Origin: Bimuria novae-zelandiae CBS 107.79
Lineage: Eukaryota > Ascomycota > Dothideomycetes > Pleosporales > Didymosphaeriaceae
NCBI GenBank assembly: GCA_010015655.1
Contig: ML976710.1
Span: forward strand, 42,133 to 106,132
Direction of reading: 5' to 3'
DNA length: 64,000 bases
Below the pieces are notes generated by a model. That model searched no databases. It worked only from the letters and a program-made list of their open reading frames with translations, and was not told the origin of the DNA. Shown here piece by piece: positions 1-11,542 of the stretch. Position 1 is the stretch's first letter; every line of letters starts with the position of its first letter. The position numbers and the translations under genes were made by a program.

Positions 1-486
1 TTTGAGTCGGTTGTCCTCGTCGTCGCTATCGAGCATCGGTTTTTTCGGCCGTACTCCGCGAGTTATAGCGTAATTGTGATAGTCGTCGCGGTGCTCCCTG
101 GCGATCTTAAGGACAGTATTTTCGCTCAGCGTGATGCCAGCTTCCGCGCAGACATGCTGCACTGCTTTATGCACACGGTAAGTGCCAAATTGGATAATAT
201 CGTCCCGTAGCTTTGCGCTCAGGTCAGAGCCATTGCGCACCTTTGGTGGACGGCCAGGTGGACGGACGCGTCTTTCTAGTGTTGCAGCGAGTAGATCTTT
301 GAGCGAGTCGCCTTTTGCTATTGCTTTGACACGTCTGTAGGCCTGGCCAGCGGCCTTGTCGGTGATACCCAATTCGGTCGATATTTCAGGGAAGGTAAAG
401 TTGCATTTATGCCTAAGAACAACAATAGCAGCAATTTGGGCCTCGGAGAGCCTTAGAGAGCCTTTTTTAGCGTAGAAATCGGACAT
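1..486 (-). CDS. Tc1/mariner-type transposase, N-terminal DNA-binding part (cut by window edge)
   Basis: An uninterrupted reading frame of 162 codons runs on the minus strand from ATG at 486 off the left edge. Residues about 12-55 form a helix-turn-helix (acidic and Ile/Ala-rich helix, then PEISTELGIT and KAAGQAYRRVKA). A basic GRPPK motif lies at 78-82, and a second helix-turn-helix spans about 88-135. Two HTH units joined by a GRPR-like linker are the layout of Tc1/mariner paired-type DNA-binding domains. The acidic stretch near residue 152 would lead into the DDE/D catalytic core, which lies outside the window. Unlike its neighbours the frame has no RIP-type stops, so the copy looks recent or was spared. 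Another HTH transposase family is possible. The element's terminal repeat could not be located. Confidence 0.7.
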   Translation of the reverse strand, partial: MSDFYAKKGSLRLSEAQIAAIVVLRHKCNFTFPEISTELGITDKAAGQAYRRVKAIAKGDSLKDLLAATLERRVRPPGRPPKVRNGSDLSAKLRDDIIQFGTYRVHKAVQHVCAEAGITLSENTVLKIAREHRDDYHNYAITRGVRPKKPMLDSDDEDNRLK

Positions 487-625
487 TTGATAGAGATATG
501 TGGTGTTGACGTCGTGGTGTTGAGGGCAGATGGAGCACTCGGAGCGTCGGAAGCCGATTTACCTAGCGTCTCACTACCGTCTTGGCAGATCACGTGAGTA
601 ACAGGCTTCTTGAGCTTACCCTTTG
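487..625. other. Non-coding stretch between mariner-type frame and retroelement
   Basis: CA/TG content is normal here. The stretch should hold the 5' leader and terminal repeat of the mariner-type element, but no inverted repeat can be paired because the other end is outside the window. Confidence 0.4.
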
Positions 626-680
626 TACTACACTTCTTTATGTAGTGCTTGGCGGCTCGATCGAGTATAGAACCTTTTAT
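626..680 (-). repeat. Direct repeat, left copy of the YR element
   Basis: About 55 bp match positions 4778-4832 with only transition differences (core GTAGTGCTTGGYGGCTCGAT then CGAGTATAGAACCTTT). It contains the palindrome CTCGATCGAG. Possibly one arm of a split direct repeat. Confidence 0.6.
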
Positions 681-904
681 CTATATAACTTTACTTGCCA
701 TTTAATAGTAGTGTTAAGTAGCGCTTTAATTAGCGGCGTAGGCTCTCACGTGCGAAGTAAGAGGGAATATAGAGATATATTCTTGCTTATTTTCTTTACT
801 TAGTAGCGTATCGGCCACTCCTACGCTATTTATTATTATTATTTTAGGTTTAGATTAAGTAGTAAAGTTTAGCCTATAAGGAACTATTTTTGCAGGGCGA
901 ATAG

Positions 905-1065
905 TTAATATAAGTTAGTTTTATAGTAGCGTCTTACTATGTCCGAGGACTATCTGCCTAAGGCCTATATCTATTCTACGGTGAGGTGTTAATCGTAGGC
1001 GTGTTAGGCCACCCCTTTGCAGAAGCTGTAACCCGTGTAGCCTAGAGCACTTTTGCCGTATCTCT
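905..1065 (-). pseudogene. Tyrosine recombinase domain remnant
   Basis: Minus-strand translation gives a GYTG-SF-KG-A-HA block, a spacer with an acidic patch, then ALGR-SSDIVRRYYKT. This is the C-terminal pattern of phage-integrase-type tyrosine recombinases: the box II H-x-x-R region (here H replaced by Y and R by C through C-to-T changes), the LGR-W segment, and the nucleophile Tyr in RRYYKT. In YR retrotransposons this enzyme inserts circular cDNA without a target duplication. Three in-frame stops make it dead. The domain assignment is firm for such a short region; the subfamily is not. Confidence 0.65.
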
Positions 1066-2079
1066 AAAGGCGGGCTAATAGTAGCTATAGCACTCTTACA
1101 CGTGTAAAGGCTCTGTTATAAAAGTAAAAGAGTAACTAATTATCCTTTAGTTAGCTCTATAATAGAAAATAGTCCTAATCCTATGACGGGAAGTAATTTT
1201 AGTCCTATTATAAAAAAGAGTCTTATTATAAGAGGTTTATTATATACTAGCTTAGGCAGGCAGCGTTATATAATACTATAATAATTATATTTACGCCTTT
1301 ATTATTAAGGTCTATCTTGCTTTATAAAAAATATAAAATAAAGTAGTCTCTTATTACTAAGCCTGTTACGTAGCGGCGGGTAAGTTATTCTATATAGAAT
1401 TATCTTATATTTTTAAGATCTAAATCTTTATAGGTAAATTTACCTATTCTTAAAAAGCTTATAAAGGCTAGTAAGAACGCTACGTTTAAATTAACTATAT
1501 TTATTAGGTACTCTTTACTAGATACTCTTTTTAAGAGTATATTAATTAGCGTGTCTCTTATAATTAGTACTTAATTATACTTTAAATTCTTTAGAAATAG
1601 GTTCTTTCCGCCTTATATAAGCCTTTAGACATAGTTACTATTAAATATATTAACTAGGAGGTCGAGATCTATATAGACTAAGTATAAAGCTATAACGTAG
1701 CTCTAAATTATTATGCTATTAATTTAGCCTTATAGCAAGAGGTTACTACTATTTACCTATTTTATTATTTAATAAATAAGGCTAGTGCGCGTTATTAACT
1801 ATTTTTAAAAATTATTTAGTATATAGAACTACTTATAGGACTTAGCTACCAAGCAATAGTTTTATTTTATATTAGGCTTAAGGCCTGCCTATAGTAGCTT
1901 AGCGTATAAGTAAGACTTAGTTACTAATTATATAAGCTTAACAAACTCTAGGAGCAGTTTAATAGAAAGGGTATTTATTAGTTTTTAGTAATATTAGCTA
2001 TAAAGGACTAGTTAAATTATAATAAGGTATTAGCAAGTGTATTATCCCGTGTTAAGATCTATTATAAGTATAGGGTAAC

Positions 2080-3140
2080 GTCTATTGCCGCAGCCTGTAT
2101 AAGGATTTCGCAAAGGTAGTCTATAGAGGCCTGTCCTCGGGTAGTTCCATCCTTTAGGCCGGCCTCTGCCGTTGTGTTGTCTATATAGACAATCACCGTG
2201 CTATGTGCCTAGTTTACGCCCTAGAGCTTAAAGGCTAACTTAATTACGCGAATTTGTAGTGTGTTTATCTAAAGACTTTATTTATCTTACTTAAGTTTAT
2301 ATAAGAAGGCGTGCTATTACGGCACCTTTTTTAAATAAAACTACTAGTCCCCTTATATAGGGTTACTTATATACTGAAAGGCACCTATTACTTTATTTAA
2401 TACGTTAGTAAAAAGATAATAAATAGGGCGGCTAGCGGTATTAAATAGCTATATTTTATTAAACTATAGTAGTAGGTCTTTTTACTAGATTAGGTCTTTA
2501 ATTATTCTTTTAGTAAGTAGGCGAAAGCTTCTTAGCTTCGCGAATATAGCTATATAATCCTATAGTTATCTTAAGAATATACGTCCTAGCGTAATAACTT
2601 AGCTATAAAAGCTAAGGAATCTAGCTATCTTATAGGCTTATAACTATATAAGTCTATTATTAGCAAGCGCTGTTAAGACTAGCTAAATTACTTTATTAAG
2701 TTTTCTTTTAAAAAGGTAAGCTATTATAAAGATTATATTAATCTTAACTCCTAAGCTTTTTATAGTAGTACCTATAGTATCTTTAGTACTATTATAGCGT
2801 AAGCCTAGCACGTTAGTAATTACGTTATAGTTTTTATTAATTAATTAAAGTACTTCCTTTACTAGTGTTACTAATAGCTTAAGAACGTATATAAAGTTGT
2901 CTAAATAGTGTATAAGGTATTTCTATCTAAGATATAACTAGAGTACCTAATAGAAGCCTTTTGCAAATAAGTTAAATAGGAAGGGTACTATATATAGGCT
3001 AAAGGGGAGTTAGTTCTCGTAATAAAACTAGCCTTGCTACTAAAAGCTAAGTAACTATTATTAGTGTAGTGCTACTAGTATTATCCTAAAGGCGTCCTTA
3101 AGGTCCTTTTTAATAAGAATAGCTCCTTTACCTGCGCGGT
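2080..3140 (-). pseudogene. Reverse transcriptase and RNase H remnant of the YR element
   Basis: Reading right to left, 3140-3080 encodes HRAGKGAILIKKDLKDAFR, the RT motif around the first catalytic Asp. At 3060-2890 follow an LPF-L-PFLFNLFAKGF segment and HYLDN, matching the fingers/palm of DIRS-class RT with YLDD altered to YLDN. At 2250-2090 comes VYIDNTTAEAGLKDGTTRGQ, like the RNase H segment with its catalytic Asp. Frames are broken by TAG/TAA stops, but one register can be followed. The 2060-2200 stretch keeps CA/TG better than its surroundings. Confidence 0.65.
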
Positions 3141-4089
3141 GTACTAGCTCGAAGATGTCTTCTACTATAGTGTAGTATAATATAGTAACGTTAGGGTGTA
3201 TCTAGTTATTAACTAAGTTACCTATAAAATAAAAGAGCTAATATATTTATCTTTATCCTCTATTTACTTTAGGTACTAGTCTAAGTAAGGAGCTAGAAAA
3301 TAAGAAATCTTTATTATACTAAGAAACCTTTCCTAGCTATAAATTTATATTTAACTATTAAGTAATTACGTCTAGATCTTCGTGGGCTAATAATAGATTT
3401 TTTAAAATTATTAACTTATAGTTTCCTTTATACCTAATCTGCGCGCCGTATTTTAGGATATTATATAAAATTACTAGTAAACTACTTAAGTAGCTTTTTA
3501 GAGCTTTTTATTAGTTATTAGGTTTTAGCGGCGAAGGTAATTATTCTAAAGGAGGGTATAAAAAGTTATAAATATTAAATTATAGGTACGTGTTTACCTT
3601 TAGGCGCTTATTAATAGTTATACTTACTTATTTAAGAATATTATATTAATTAGATAAGTAGCGCTATCCTAGCGCAGGTCCCTATTTCTTATAATTAATT
3701 ATACTATAGTTAGCTTTAAAGTTTTTATAAATATACTTTAATTTATACTAGTCTTTTTTATAGCCTTTAGGCAAGTTATAGTTCTCGTAGATAATTAATT
3801 TATTATTTAGGAGTAATCCTTCTAGACTTTTACTAAGTAGAGGCCTAGTGCGCTTCGCGCTATAAAGCGTAAATAAGTTAAAATAGTAAATAGTTTATTT
3901 ATCTAGTACCTTTTACTAGCTATTAGGATCTAGCTTTTACTTTACTAGGGTGTGTTCGTGCTAGTTAATAGCAAATTATAAGATAATTTACTATTTATAG
4001 TTATACGTGGACTGTATTACCCGTGAAAGGAAATATAGTATTACAAGACTAACTATCTAGTTCTAAGCCCTAAATAGTAGCCCTATAAT

Positions 4090-4560
4090 CTAGATATAGT
4101 TTATAAAGCACTCTACCTAGACTAGTAGGTTATTTTTAAAAATTTTAAGGCTACTATAGCCGCGTTTTACTATTAACTATTAAGTACTTAGGTCTAACTT
4201 TATAATAGTTTATAATTTAATAGTTCTAGAACCAATACTAATGCGGAGGCGGGTAAGGTTATATAGGTCGAATTTATAGTTTAGGATAAGGTAAATATTC
4301 TTTAAATAGACGCCTAGGATCTGCTCGACGACCTGCATTATATATAAGGAGAAACGCTCACCTACTAAACTACTATTATTATTAGTTATTAGTATAACGC
4401 CTTAATAAAGCTAAGCTAGCTTTAGTATTACTTTCTTAGCCTTTAGCTCTTGCATTCTTTCTTAGTATTAAAGCTCTTAAAGCTTAGCCTGTAACTTATA
4501 TTATTAAAACTTTTTATTTATAATTATAGCTTTATAGCTTGCCATTAGCTATACAGGCTA
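4090..4560 (-). pseudogene. Gag-like, charged coiled-coil remnant of the YR element
   Basis: Minus-strand translation starting near 4545 gives a short Met-initiated segment rich in Lys, Glu, Gln and Leu, including ERMQELKAKKVILKLA, broken by several stops. Position upstream of the RT suggests a Gag-type protein. The call rests on composition and position only. Confidence 0.3.
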
Positions 4561-4777
4561 TTACTAGGTAGGTATTACTATTGTCTAGCTATACTAAGGC
4601 TATTAAAGTAAGGTAAGGTTAATAGTAAAGGCAGTATTACTACTAAGAAAGGCTAGAAAGTTAGCTATAATAAGCGTAATAAAATTTAGTATTTGTACGA
4701 ATTCCTGTAGTGGCAATAAGGGTAGTAGGTAGATAGGGGGGGGGGGGGCATCGTCCGGATGCATCGCTTCTTTATAA

Positions 4778-4832
4778 TGCTGCACTTCTTTGTGTAGTGC
4801 TTGGTGGCTCGATCGAGTATAGAACCTTTCAT
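4778..4832 (-). repeat. Direct repeat, right copy of the YR element
   Basis: Partner of 626-680; the differences are transitions. A poly-G run of about 11 bases lies just to the left (about 4738-4748). Confidence 0.6.
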
Positions 4833-5018
4833 TTTAGCAATACTATAAAACCTACCTCGAGATTATTGGTGTCCCGCACGACGCCCCAGACTTTGCGACC
4901 TTGCCTAATGGCAGGGTTATTATAGAGATACACAAAGTTAAGTGCTATTGTATCATTAACAGCGTTCGCTGTAGGGTATGTTAAAACATGTTCTTATTAT
5001 GTTCTAATTATGTTCTAC
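4833..5018 (-). other. Unassigned transposon debris
   Basis: CA/TG content is only partly depleted. The minus strand can be read as about 50 codons with few stops, including NNPAIRQGRKVWGVVRDTNN, but no family is recognised. Probably part of the element split by the LTR at 5019. Confidence 0.3.
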
Positions 5019-5198
5019 TGTAAGCAGGTGGGTGGTATGTGTGAAGGTAGTATATTGTGTGTGTAATTGTCTGAGTTGCTCTGTGTGTTGTTCTGTGTTG
5101 TGTTGTGTGTACATGGAGTGATCAGAGGCTCGTATATAGAGATAGAGCTGACTCATGAGACTAGTGTCGTCATGTGACATATCTCTGGGCTGCTTACA
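5019..5198 (-). repeat. Solo copia LTR, reverse orientation
   Basis: This 180-bp block is the reverse complement of the LTRs at 31986-32167 and 39378-39557, from TGTAAGCAGGTGGG to GGGCTGCTTACA. It is nearly unmutated. No internal sequence adjoins it on either side: the polypurine tract and post-LTR sequence of the full element are both absent. It therefore looks like a solo LTR left by LTR-LTR recombination. The flanking pentamers (TCTAC and ATAGG) do not match, which is unexpected for a simple solo LTR. Confidence 0.8.
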
Positions 5199-5719
5199 AT
5201 AGGCATTTAGCGATATGTAGCTCTAACTATCTTCGCACGATTCCTAAAGTCTTTAAATATAAAGTTAGTTTCTAGGTTATATATAATATAGTCTAAAGGT
5301 CCTTAATAAACATTAATCTAGTATCTATATAGGGCGTCCCAAGTGTCTGGTGTAGATAAGGATTTTAAAAAGATTACTACCTAAAAGCTTATATCTATAT
5401 TAAGAACGTGTAGTACGTTTTTATTACTAATTTATATAATATTTATTACTATTTCGTAATTAAAGTGCGTATTATCCTTAATAGAAAATTTAAATTATTA
5501 TAGAGAAGAGTTATATAGTTAGTATTAGTAGCAAAACTTCTTAATTTCTTCTAATATAGATTAATTAACTTCGTGTCCAGCAGTAGTAAGCATCTTGTAG
5601 AGTCTCTCTATACGGGGGTGTCTAAAGCGTTAATATAGGCGTTGGAGTTCTATCTCTATAAAGTACGAGATTGCTTTATCTTGGCCTGTATTAAAGAATA
5701 GGTGTCCCCATTTCCGTAC
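5199..5719 (-). pseudogene. Integrase remnant of an old copia-type element (left half)
   Basis: The minus strand reads FIEIELQRLY then FRHPRIERLYKMLTTAGHEVN, the pre-integrase zinc-binding region of fungal LTR polyproteins, and continues toward the integrase core with RIP stops. The frame continues on the far side of the inserted copia at 11548, which gives NNVLNVII and VRKWGHLFF. The host element was therefore intact across this point before the 5725-11542 insertion. The left end is cut by the solo LTR. Confidence 0.6.
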
Positions 5720-5724
5720 GATAG

Positions 5725-5966
5725 TGTTGATACGGCAATAGGCTGTTGGATCAAGACTTCGTTGCAACGATGTGGTATTAATTTAATTCTTAATTGCAGA
5801 TCTATTGTGGTGGGCTATTGTAAGAAGTATTTATTAAGCGTGGTTTGTTCCCTGCTAGCCCGATTAGGACTAGCGCAACAAACCGCAGGCAAACTGCGCA
5901 ACAAACCGCAGGCAAACTGCATGGTGGTAAAAGCCATAGCAGTGTTGCGCAGGTTTAATACCAACA
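5725..5966 (-). repeat. Copia LTR (3' LTR of 5725-11542)
   Basis: Starts TGTTGATACGG and ends ATACCAACA, with TG...CA ends. It has an internal tandem CGCAACAAACCGCAGGCAAACTG-type duplication near 5875-5920. It pairs with 11301-11542. Confidence 0.9.
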
Positions 5967-6059
5967 CTGGCTATCTTTTCTTTTATGCTACATGTAGCCA
6001 GTTCAGCCCAGAATGCTCAAATCTGCAATAAAACACGATCCGTAACAGTTACTAGTTTT

Positions 6060-7700
6060 CTAACTAGACTAGCGCCAGTGCGCACCCTCTCAGTGCCTAT
6101 CTTGCTTCTCCTATTATAGACTCACTGCTTCTTACTATCGTGATCGTGCTCTATAGTATTAACTTTAGCATAATTAACCTAGCCTTGCACGCGAAGCTCG
6201 AGCTAGTTATAGTTAATAAGATACTCTATAGCTAAGTTAGATCTAGCCTTAGTTATTAAGTCTACTAGATTATTACGTCTATTAATCTAGTGGATGTCTA
6301 TGAGCTCACTGCGCTTATAGGCCTTACGTAGAGCTATAATATTAATTATAAGGCGCTTCTCCTTAGTAGTGCCGAGCTTAATAAGGTAATTATATAAGGA
6401 GCGTGAGTCAGTGCACACGACAATAGGGACATTAGGAAGGTTAAGTTACTATATAATCATGTTAATTATACCACTAATTATAATTATAATATTAACTCTA
6501 TAGGCTATCGCGTAGATCTTAGATGCAAGGACGCTGCGAGTAACGCGCTTACACTTAACAAATAACTAATAAATAATATTACTAGTAAACTTAAAGTTAC
6601 AATCGCTATCTTTAGTCTTATTGCCAAGCGTGATCACGAAGCCTATTTATAATAACATATCTTTATTATTAGTAAATAATGCGTCGACAAAGGTGTATAG
6701 CTTTAAGTTACTTAAGTCTAGTAGGATGAAGTTAAGGCCGCGAGTAATATTCTCCTTCTGCTAGATAATACGCTTATTTAATCTAGTAATTTCTTCTTTT
6801 ATAGGCTCACTCGCTTAGGCTGCAGCGGCGAGGTCAAAGCTCGCCTCTAGTTAATAGATTATTGCAATGTAAGCACCTCGAGCGCGCTATTAAATATATA
6901 ATTACTTATTATTAGCTATTTCTAGCTTCTCGCCTTACTTCTTCTAGCGTAAAGTAATAGCGCGATTATTATTATTAAGCTTAATAATATAGCTATTAAA
7001 GTTAATTTGCGCGTCTAGTAAGAGAAACTACTTAGGCTTGGCCTTAAAACGCAGCTCTTAGTCCTTAAAGTCTACAAAAGCTTTGTCAGACAGACCAAGC
7101 GTGTCGTTAGTTTGCATGCTAATAATGCCGAAGCACTTACTACCAGCCTTACTAATAAGCAGGCATGGATTATAAGTAGATGTCACTATATAGAGAGTCT
7201 CGGTGTGGTGTTTATTATACGTTAACCACCAATAGGCACCTGCTTCAGCAATGCCGTACAGCGGCTTAATAATAACTATAACTATATTTGTTAGATAACT
7301 TTCCTTAAGCTGGGCTGGTATGTCAGCCATAATAGTACGCTAGAGTGGATCATCCGATTACGTATAGGCCTGAGTAATGTCACGGAGCCAGAGGTACATG
7401 CCCAGCTTCAACAGTAATAGTGCTAGAGCGATGATCACACGCTGGCTTACACGCTAGATAGTGGGAGACTGTGTCAGGATAAGCTTCTTGTTATTATTAG
7501 CGTATCCTTAGATAACAAGACAGGACTTCTTATATAGGCGATTAGTAGTCTTGCCCTTAACTTTATTAATAATGCGTAACTTAAAGATGCGGACCTTGTT
7601 ATAACAGTAAGGACTATACTTCTTAAAGTAGAAGACACCTTGTGTTATAAGGGCGTTAATCTCTACCTTTATAAATACTTTAAATAGTTGCCCTAGTGTT
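6060..7700 (-). pseudogene. Copia reverse transcriptase/RNase H remnant
   Basis: The best-preserved part is an open minus-strand segment of 90 codons (7330-7058) with PLYGIAEAGAYWW and a later MQTNDTLGLSD, the downstream RT region that follows YVDD in fungal copia. About 6440-6220 reads VVCTDSRSLYNYLIKLG followed by IDIHWINRRNNLVD, the RNase H C-terminal part. Stops are frequent elsewhere. No intact protein remains. Confidence 0.65.
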
Positions 7701-7756
7701 ATAATCTTACTAACTGCTCGTAGCTTCTTAGCCAGGACAAGATTATCACGCTTACG

Positions 7757-8900
7757 TTAATTAAGGTTAACTATAGCAGTTATAACTTTATTAGGTTTTA
7801 GCTTATTCTTTAAGCCTTTTGGCCTACCGCGCTTACGCTTAGGCGCGGGCTCCTCTATAATAGGAGTAAAATTATCGTTAGAGCCACTATTGTCCTTGTC
7901 CTCTGCGGGAGGGGTAATAATGGTCGTATTATCTATATAATATGAGCGCACTGCGGTAATGCGAAAGGTAACTTATTTATTATTAATTTCGACAACCACG
8001 GATTGCTTATTAACGTGGAGGGCAATTATCTAATGCGGGCTAGACTATCTATAGTTCTCTCGCTAGACCTTAACGCTACTTAAGATAGGTAATAGTAAGA
8101 TATTAGTTGCGTTAGGACTATTGCGAGTTACAAGAGCCTTATTAACTTAGCGCTTTGCCTTAATCTTACGCACTTTAGCTATTGCTTTACGCACTACAGC
8201 GCCGCGGGCGGTAATAGATGGCAATAGTGGTAATTTCTTTAACAGGCGAGGATATGCTCCAAAGACGAAAAGAGTTAGGACAAGTCCGTTAGGACCTGCG
8301 GTGTTATTAATAGCCTTAACAGCTATCTACAAGATATGTTCAGGAGTGGTTATGCGTCTAACGTCTGCAGAGATCACCCTATAAGCACGGCGGATAGGAG
8401 TATAATAGCGCTTAATCTTGCCAATTAAATAATGTGCCTCTACCAGGACTTCCTTAACCTTAATTACAAGTAACGTAGCGTTATTAATAAACTTGTTAGC
8501 AATAAAGTTCTTGCCAGCATCTGTCTTAATAACGTCAGGAGGACTAATATACATGTTAATCTACATGGCGCGAAGGAGATCCCAAGTAGTGTTTGCCTAG
8601 ATATTTAGCATAAATTAAGTAGCTTGAAAAGCTATGGCTTTATTAACTGCGTGGAGCACTGGTTTCTAATTAATATATATTACATTAACAATAACGCATG
8701 AGTTAAAGTCCATGTTATCGCGAACAGTAAAGCGGAAACGGCCAGGTGCTTTACTGTGGATTTAACACTAGTAACAGTACTTATTAATGCGATTAATAAT
8801 GTCCTTATTAATATCTTCATGGCCTGCTTTGCTAAGGATCTTGTGCAGTTGTCTAGTAGTAGGATGGCCAAAGCGTTAGTGAAGCTGGCGCAGCTTAGTC
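7757..8900 (-). pseudogene. Copia integrase remnant and linker
   Basis: An open 75-codon segment at 8554-8327 contains PPDVIKTDAGKNFIA and VKEVLVEAHYLIGKIKRYY, the integrase catalytic core around the second Asp and the following Glu/His region. A basic, low-complexity segment with KRKRGRPKGLKNK (7951-7757) lies downstream and resembles an AT-hook linker. The remainder is broken by stops. Confidence 0.6.
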
Positions 8901-10900
8901 TTGGTTAAGTAGTGGATAACAGTCTCTTATTTATTAAGCAGGAGCCATGGATGTCCCCATTTGCGGACAATTAGGAATTCTTTGCCACCTTAAACGAGCA
9001 TATTATCAACGTTGTTAAAGAAGATACCATAATAATCTATATTATTTAAGCAGAGCAGAAACGGTGTGTTAGTTAGCATTACTATAAAGGTGATCGTACT
9101 AAATAGCGTGCTAACATTAACGTCGCTAAGGGAAAAACACTCTAAATTATCTCTAAATTAGATTTAACAACGTCCTGCGGTGGACTTATTAATAACTATA
9201 AACGGTTAGATAAGCTACAGCGCCTTTACTTGTGTCTTACTAATAGTTAAGACACTAGCTACACTAGTATTAGGCATAATACCTTAAAAGATATCTGCGC
9301 CGTAGCGTAAATTAAATAAGAAGAGTTAAGTATCTTTATTTGCTTTACTAAAAATATAAGGATTATTACCTGTAATTGCATGAAGTGCGGCAGCGTTATT
9401 AAGGCTAGAGACAATAGCGTCGCCATTAATCTTGCCACAGGATGCAGTTAAGTAGACTTAGTTAGTAAAATATGCTTTAATGTCATCATTACTAGCATTA
9501 TTATCGCTATCGTCGCTGTCTTTAAGCTCTATACCTTCGTAGCCGGCGAGAAACACTTTATAGCTTAGGGCATTAGGATTATCTTAAGCGTATTAGTTAT
9601 AGCATTAGCGATGCTCCATGCGCTCCTTCTTTAAGTATTAAGTTAACTAGCACTTAGGCTACTTGCAGATAAAGTATGTCTTATTACGGCAATTACCTAA
9701 GTAGTTTAACTAACAATTATTATTATTAAATTGATTACCGCGCGATCCGCCTTGACCTTAATAGCGGCGGCTATGGTAGTTATTATCTAATAATCCTATA
9801 GCTTGTCGATTATTGCGAATATAGCAACGGTTAGTGTAATACTACTCATCTACATCTCGCGATAGAAACTGGCTATTAGGATAATAGCTCAACCACATGC
9901 TAACTACGTTGCGGAGATCTATAGCGACACCTTTAAATATAGTCGCTGGCTTTAAGCAAGCCATGGTAGTTGCTTTAATGCCACGACATGCGCTAAGGAG
10001 CTATTACGTAAGCAAATGCTAATTATAGCTTTTACCTTAATCCTATAATAGTGCCTAATAGAGCATGTTTATCTTGCTAATAACTATCTTAAGACACTCT
10101 ATAGGGTCTTTGTCAGGGTTAGCGGTTATAACGCTCTTAAGTGTAGTGCTATGCCACTCCTAGAGGTATATCTAGTAAGCTTGTGTAGTGTTAAAATACG
10201 TGCGTAGCTTATTAAGTATTATATTGTAAGTAAGCGTAAGCGCCTGGGGAGCAATGTAATTATAGTAATACTAAAGCGCTCGACTAGTAAGCATAATAAA
10301 GAGTGCCATTTTATACTACTTATCCTTATTAATCCTAATCTTAGTGCAGAGGTCGTTAAACACCTTAATCTTTGTCTTAAGGATGTTATATTTATTACCT
10401 AAATACTTCTGCTCCGGCGTGTATAACTTGGCGAGGTTAGTAAGCAAATAAGAGTTGTTCTGCACAGGCGTAAATCCAGGTTATAATAATAATAATAATC
10501 CTCTACCTAGCAGAGCTCGCTGCTGCCGCTATTATTCTTCATTATCTACGATCTAGTGGCACTTAAAGCCTTTGCAGAGCCTTATAAGCTTAAGATGCTT
10601 AGCGGGCCATTTTAGGACGGCGGTTAATATAAGGAGTTCTGCAAATTAGTTAGGGAGATTATCACTATTACCCTGCTTAATGTAGATGCCTTGCTAGCGG
10701 AGGAGCTCTTTAAGTGCTTTTTAGATGCGCTTGTTAATGCTATTAAAGAGATTACGGGTGAAATTCTCGAAATACTCCTTAAACTTAAGTAGTAAAAACA
10801 GGTCAAATATGTCATCTTCTTCCACCTGTATTATCTAGTTAATAACTATAGTGTTAAGTTTGTCTATATTAACGGTGGCGTTGGCGATATTAAAATCTTA
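8901..10900 (-). pseudogene. Copia gag-protease region, degraded
   Basis: Lies between the integrase remnant and the 5' LTR, where gag and protease are expected. Minus-strand frames are short, and a possible zinc-knuckle region near 9640-9720 is not clear. Assigned by position. Confidence 0.4.
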
Positions 10901-11300
10901 GTTAGCGTACTAGTCCTTGTAGATTATCTTATCTAGGTACCACGAGCGATCCTTTGTTTAGGTGTACTTTATAATAGCGTTTTAGATGTGGGCCTGTAAT
11001 TAGTGTGATTTGACAAGAGTTAGCGTAGTTAACGCAAATCTCCTTCCAAACTAAGCCTTAGTAGGGACAATCCAGGCGGAGAGATCCTTCAAATACGAGG
11101 CGCCGCTAATCCTAATGCAGGATAGCGGTAGGCTTGTCGTACCTATACTTCGCACTAGCGATGCTGTATCCTGGGCCTTGGTAGGGGAGGAGGCATACGC
11201 TAACCGCTTCTATCGCCAGAATACTCAGCCTGAAACGTGCGCTGAGATTCCCTATACACAGTATATCTTGCCAATCTATGGTGTAGCAACCACTAATCAG

Positions 11301-11542
11301 TGTTAATACGGCAATAGGCTATTGGATCAAGACTTCGTTGCAACGATATAGTATTAATTTAATTCTTAATTACAGATCTATTATAGTGGGCTATTATGAG
11401 AAGTATTTATCAAGCGTGGTTTATTCCCTACTAGCCCGATCAGGACTAGCGCAACAAACCGCAGGCAAACTGCGCAATAAACCACAGGCAAACTACATGG
11501 CAGTGAAAGCCATAGCAGTGTTGCGCAGGTTTGATACCAACA
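11301..11542 (-). repeat. Copia LTR (5' LTR of 5725-11542)
   Basis: A 242-bp partner of 5725-5966, TGTTAATACGG to ATACCAACA, followed by the GATAG duplication. Confidence 0.9.

Larger units (their letters stand above)
626..4832 (-). mobile_element. RIP-degraded tyrosine-recombinase (DIRS/Ngaro-like) retrotransposon
   Basis: On the minus strand, remnants appear in the order expected for a YR retroelement: a lysine/glutamate-rich gag-like segment (about 4090-4560), reverse transcriptase (about 2890-3140), RNase H-like segment (about 2090-2260) and tyrosine recombinase (about 905-1065). The RT carries LKDAFR, then LPF-L-PFLFNLFAKGF and HYLDN. The recombinase carries a GYTG-SF-KG block followed by ALGR-SSDIVRRYYKT. 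No long LTR is seen; instead a 55-bp direct repeat bounds the unit, fitting the split direct repeats of Ngaro-type elements. Stops are mostly TAG/TAA of RIP type and no frame is functional. Exact ends are inferred. Confidence 0.65.
5725..11542 (-). mobile_element. Complete but RIP-degraded Ty1/copia retrotransposon
   Basis: Two 242-bp LTRs (5725-5966 and 11301-11542) flank 5.3 kb and are bordered by the target duplication GATAG (5720-5724 and 11543-11547). Coding remnants are on the minus strand, so the right LTR is the 5' LTR. Order from right to left is gag, integrase, RT, RNase H, as in copia. LTR differences are all transitions, as expected if both were hit by RIP after insertion. It lies in the pol region of an older copia-type element. 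Confidence 0.9.

Noticed and set aside
4738..4748. Poly-G run as a structured element (G-quadruplex)
   Set aside because: A single G run without further G tracts nearby; more likely slippage or sequencing artefact.
5702..6031. 109-codon frame (and 69 codons at 11338-11547)
   Set aside because: Both fall in the two copies of one copia LTR; open by chance, no domain.
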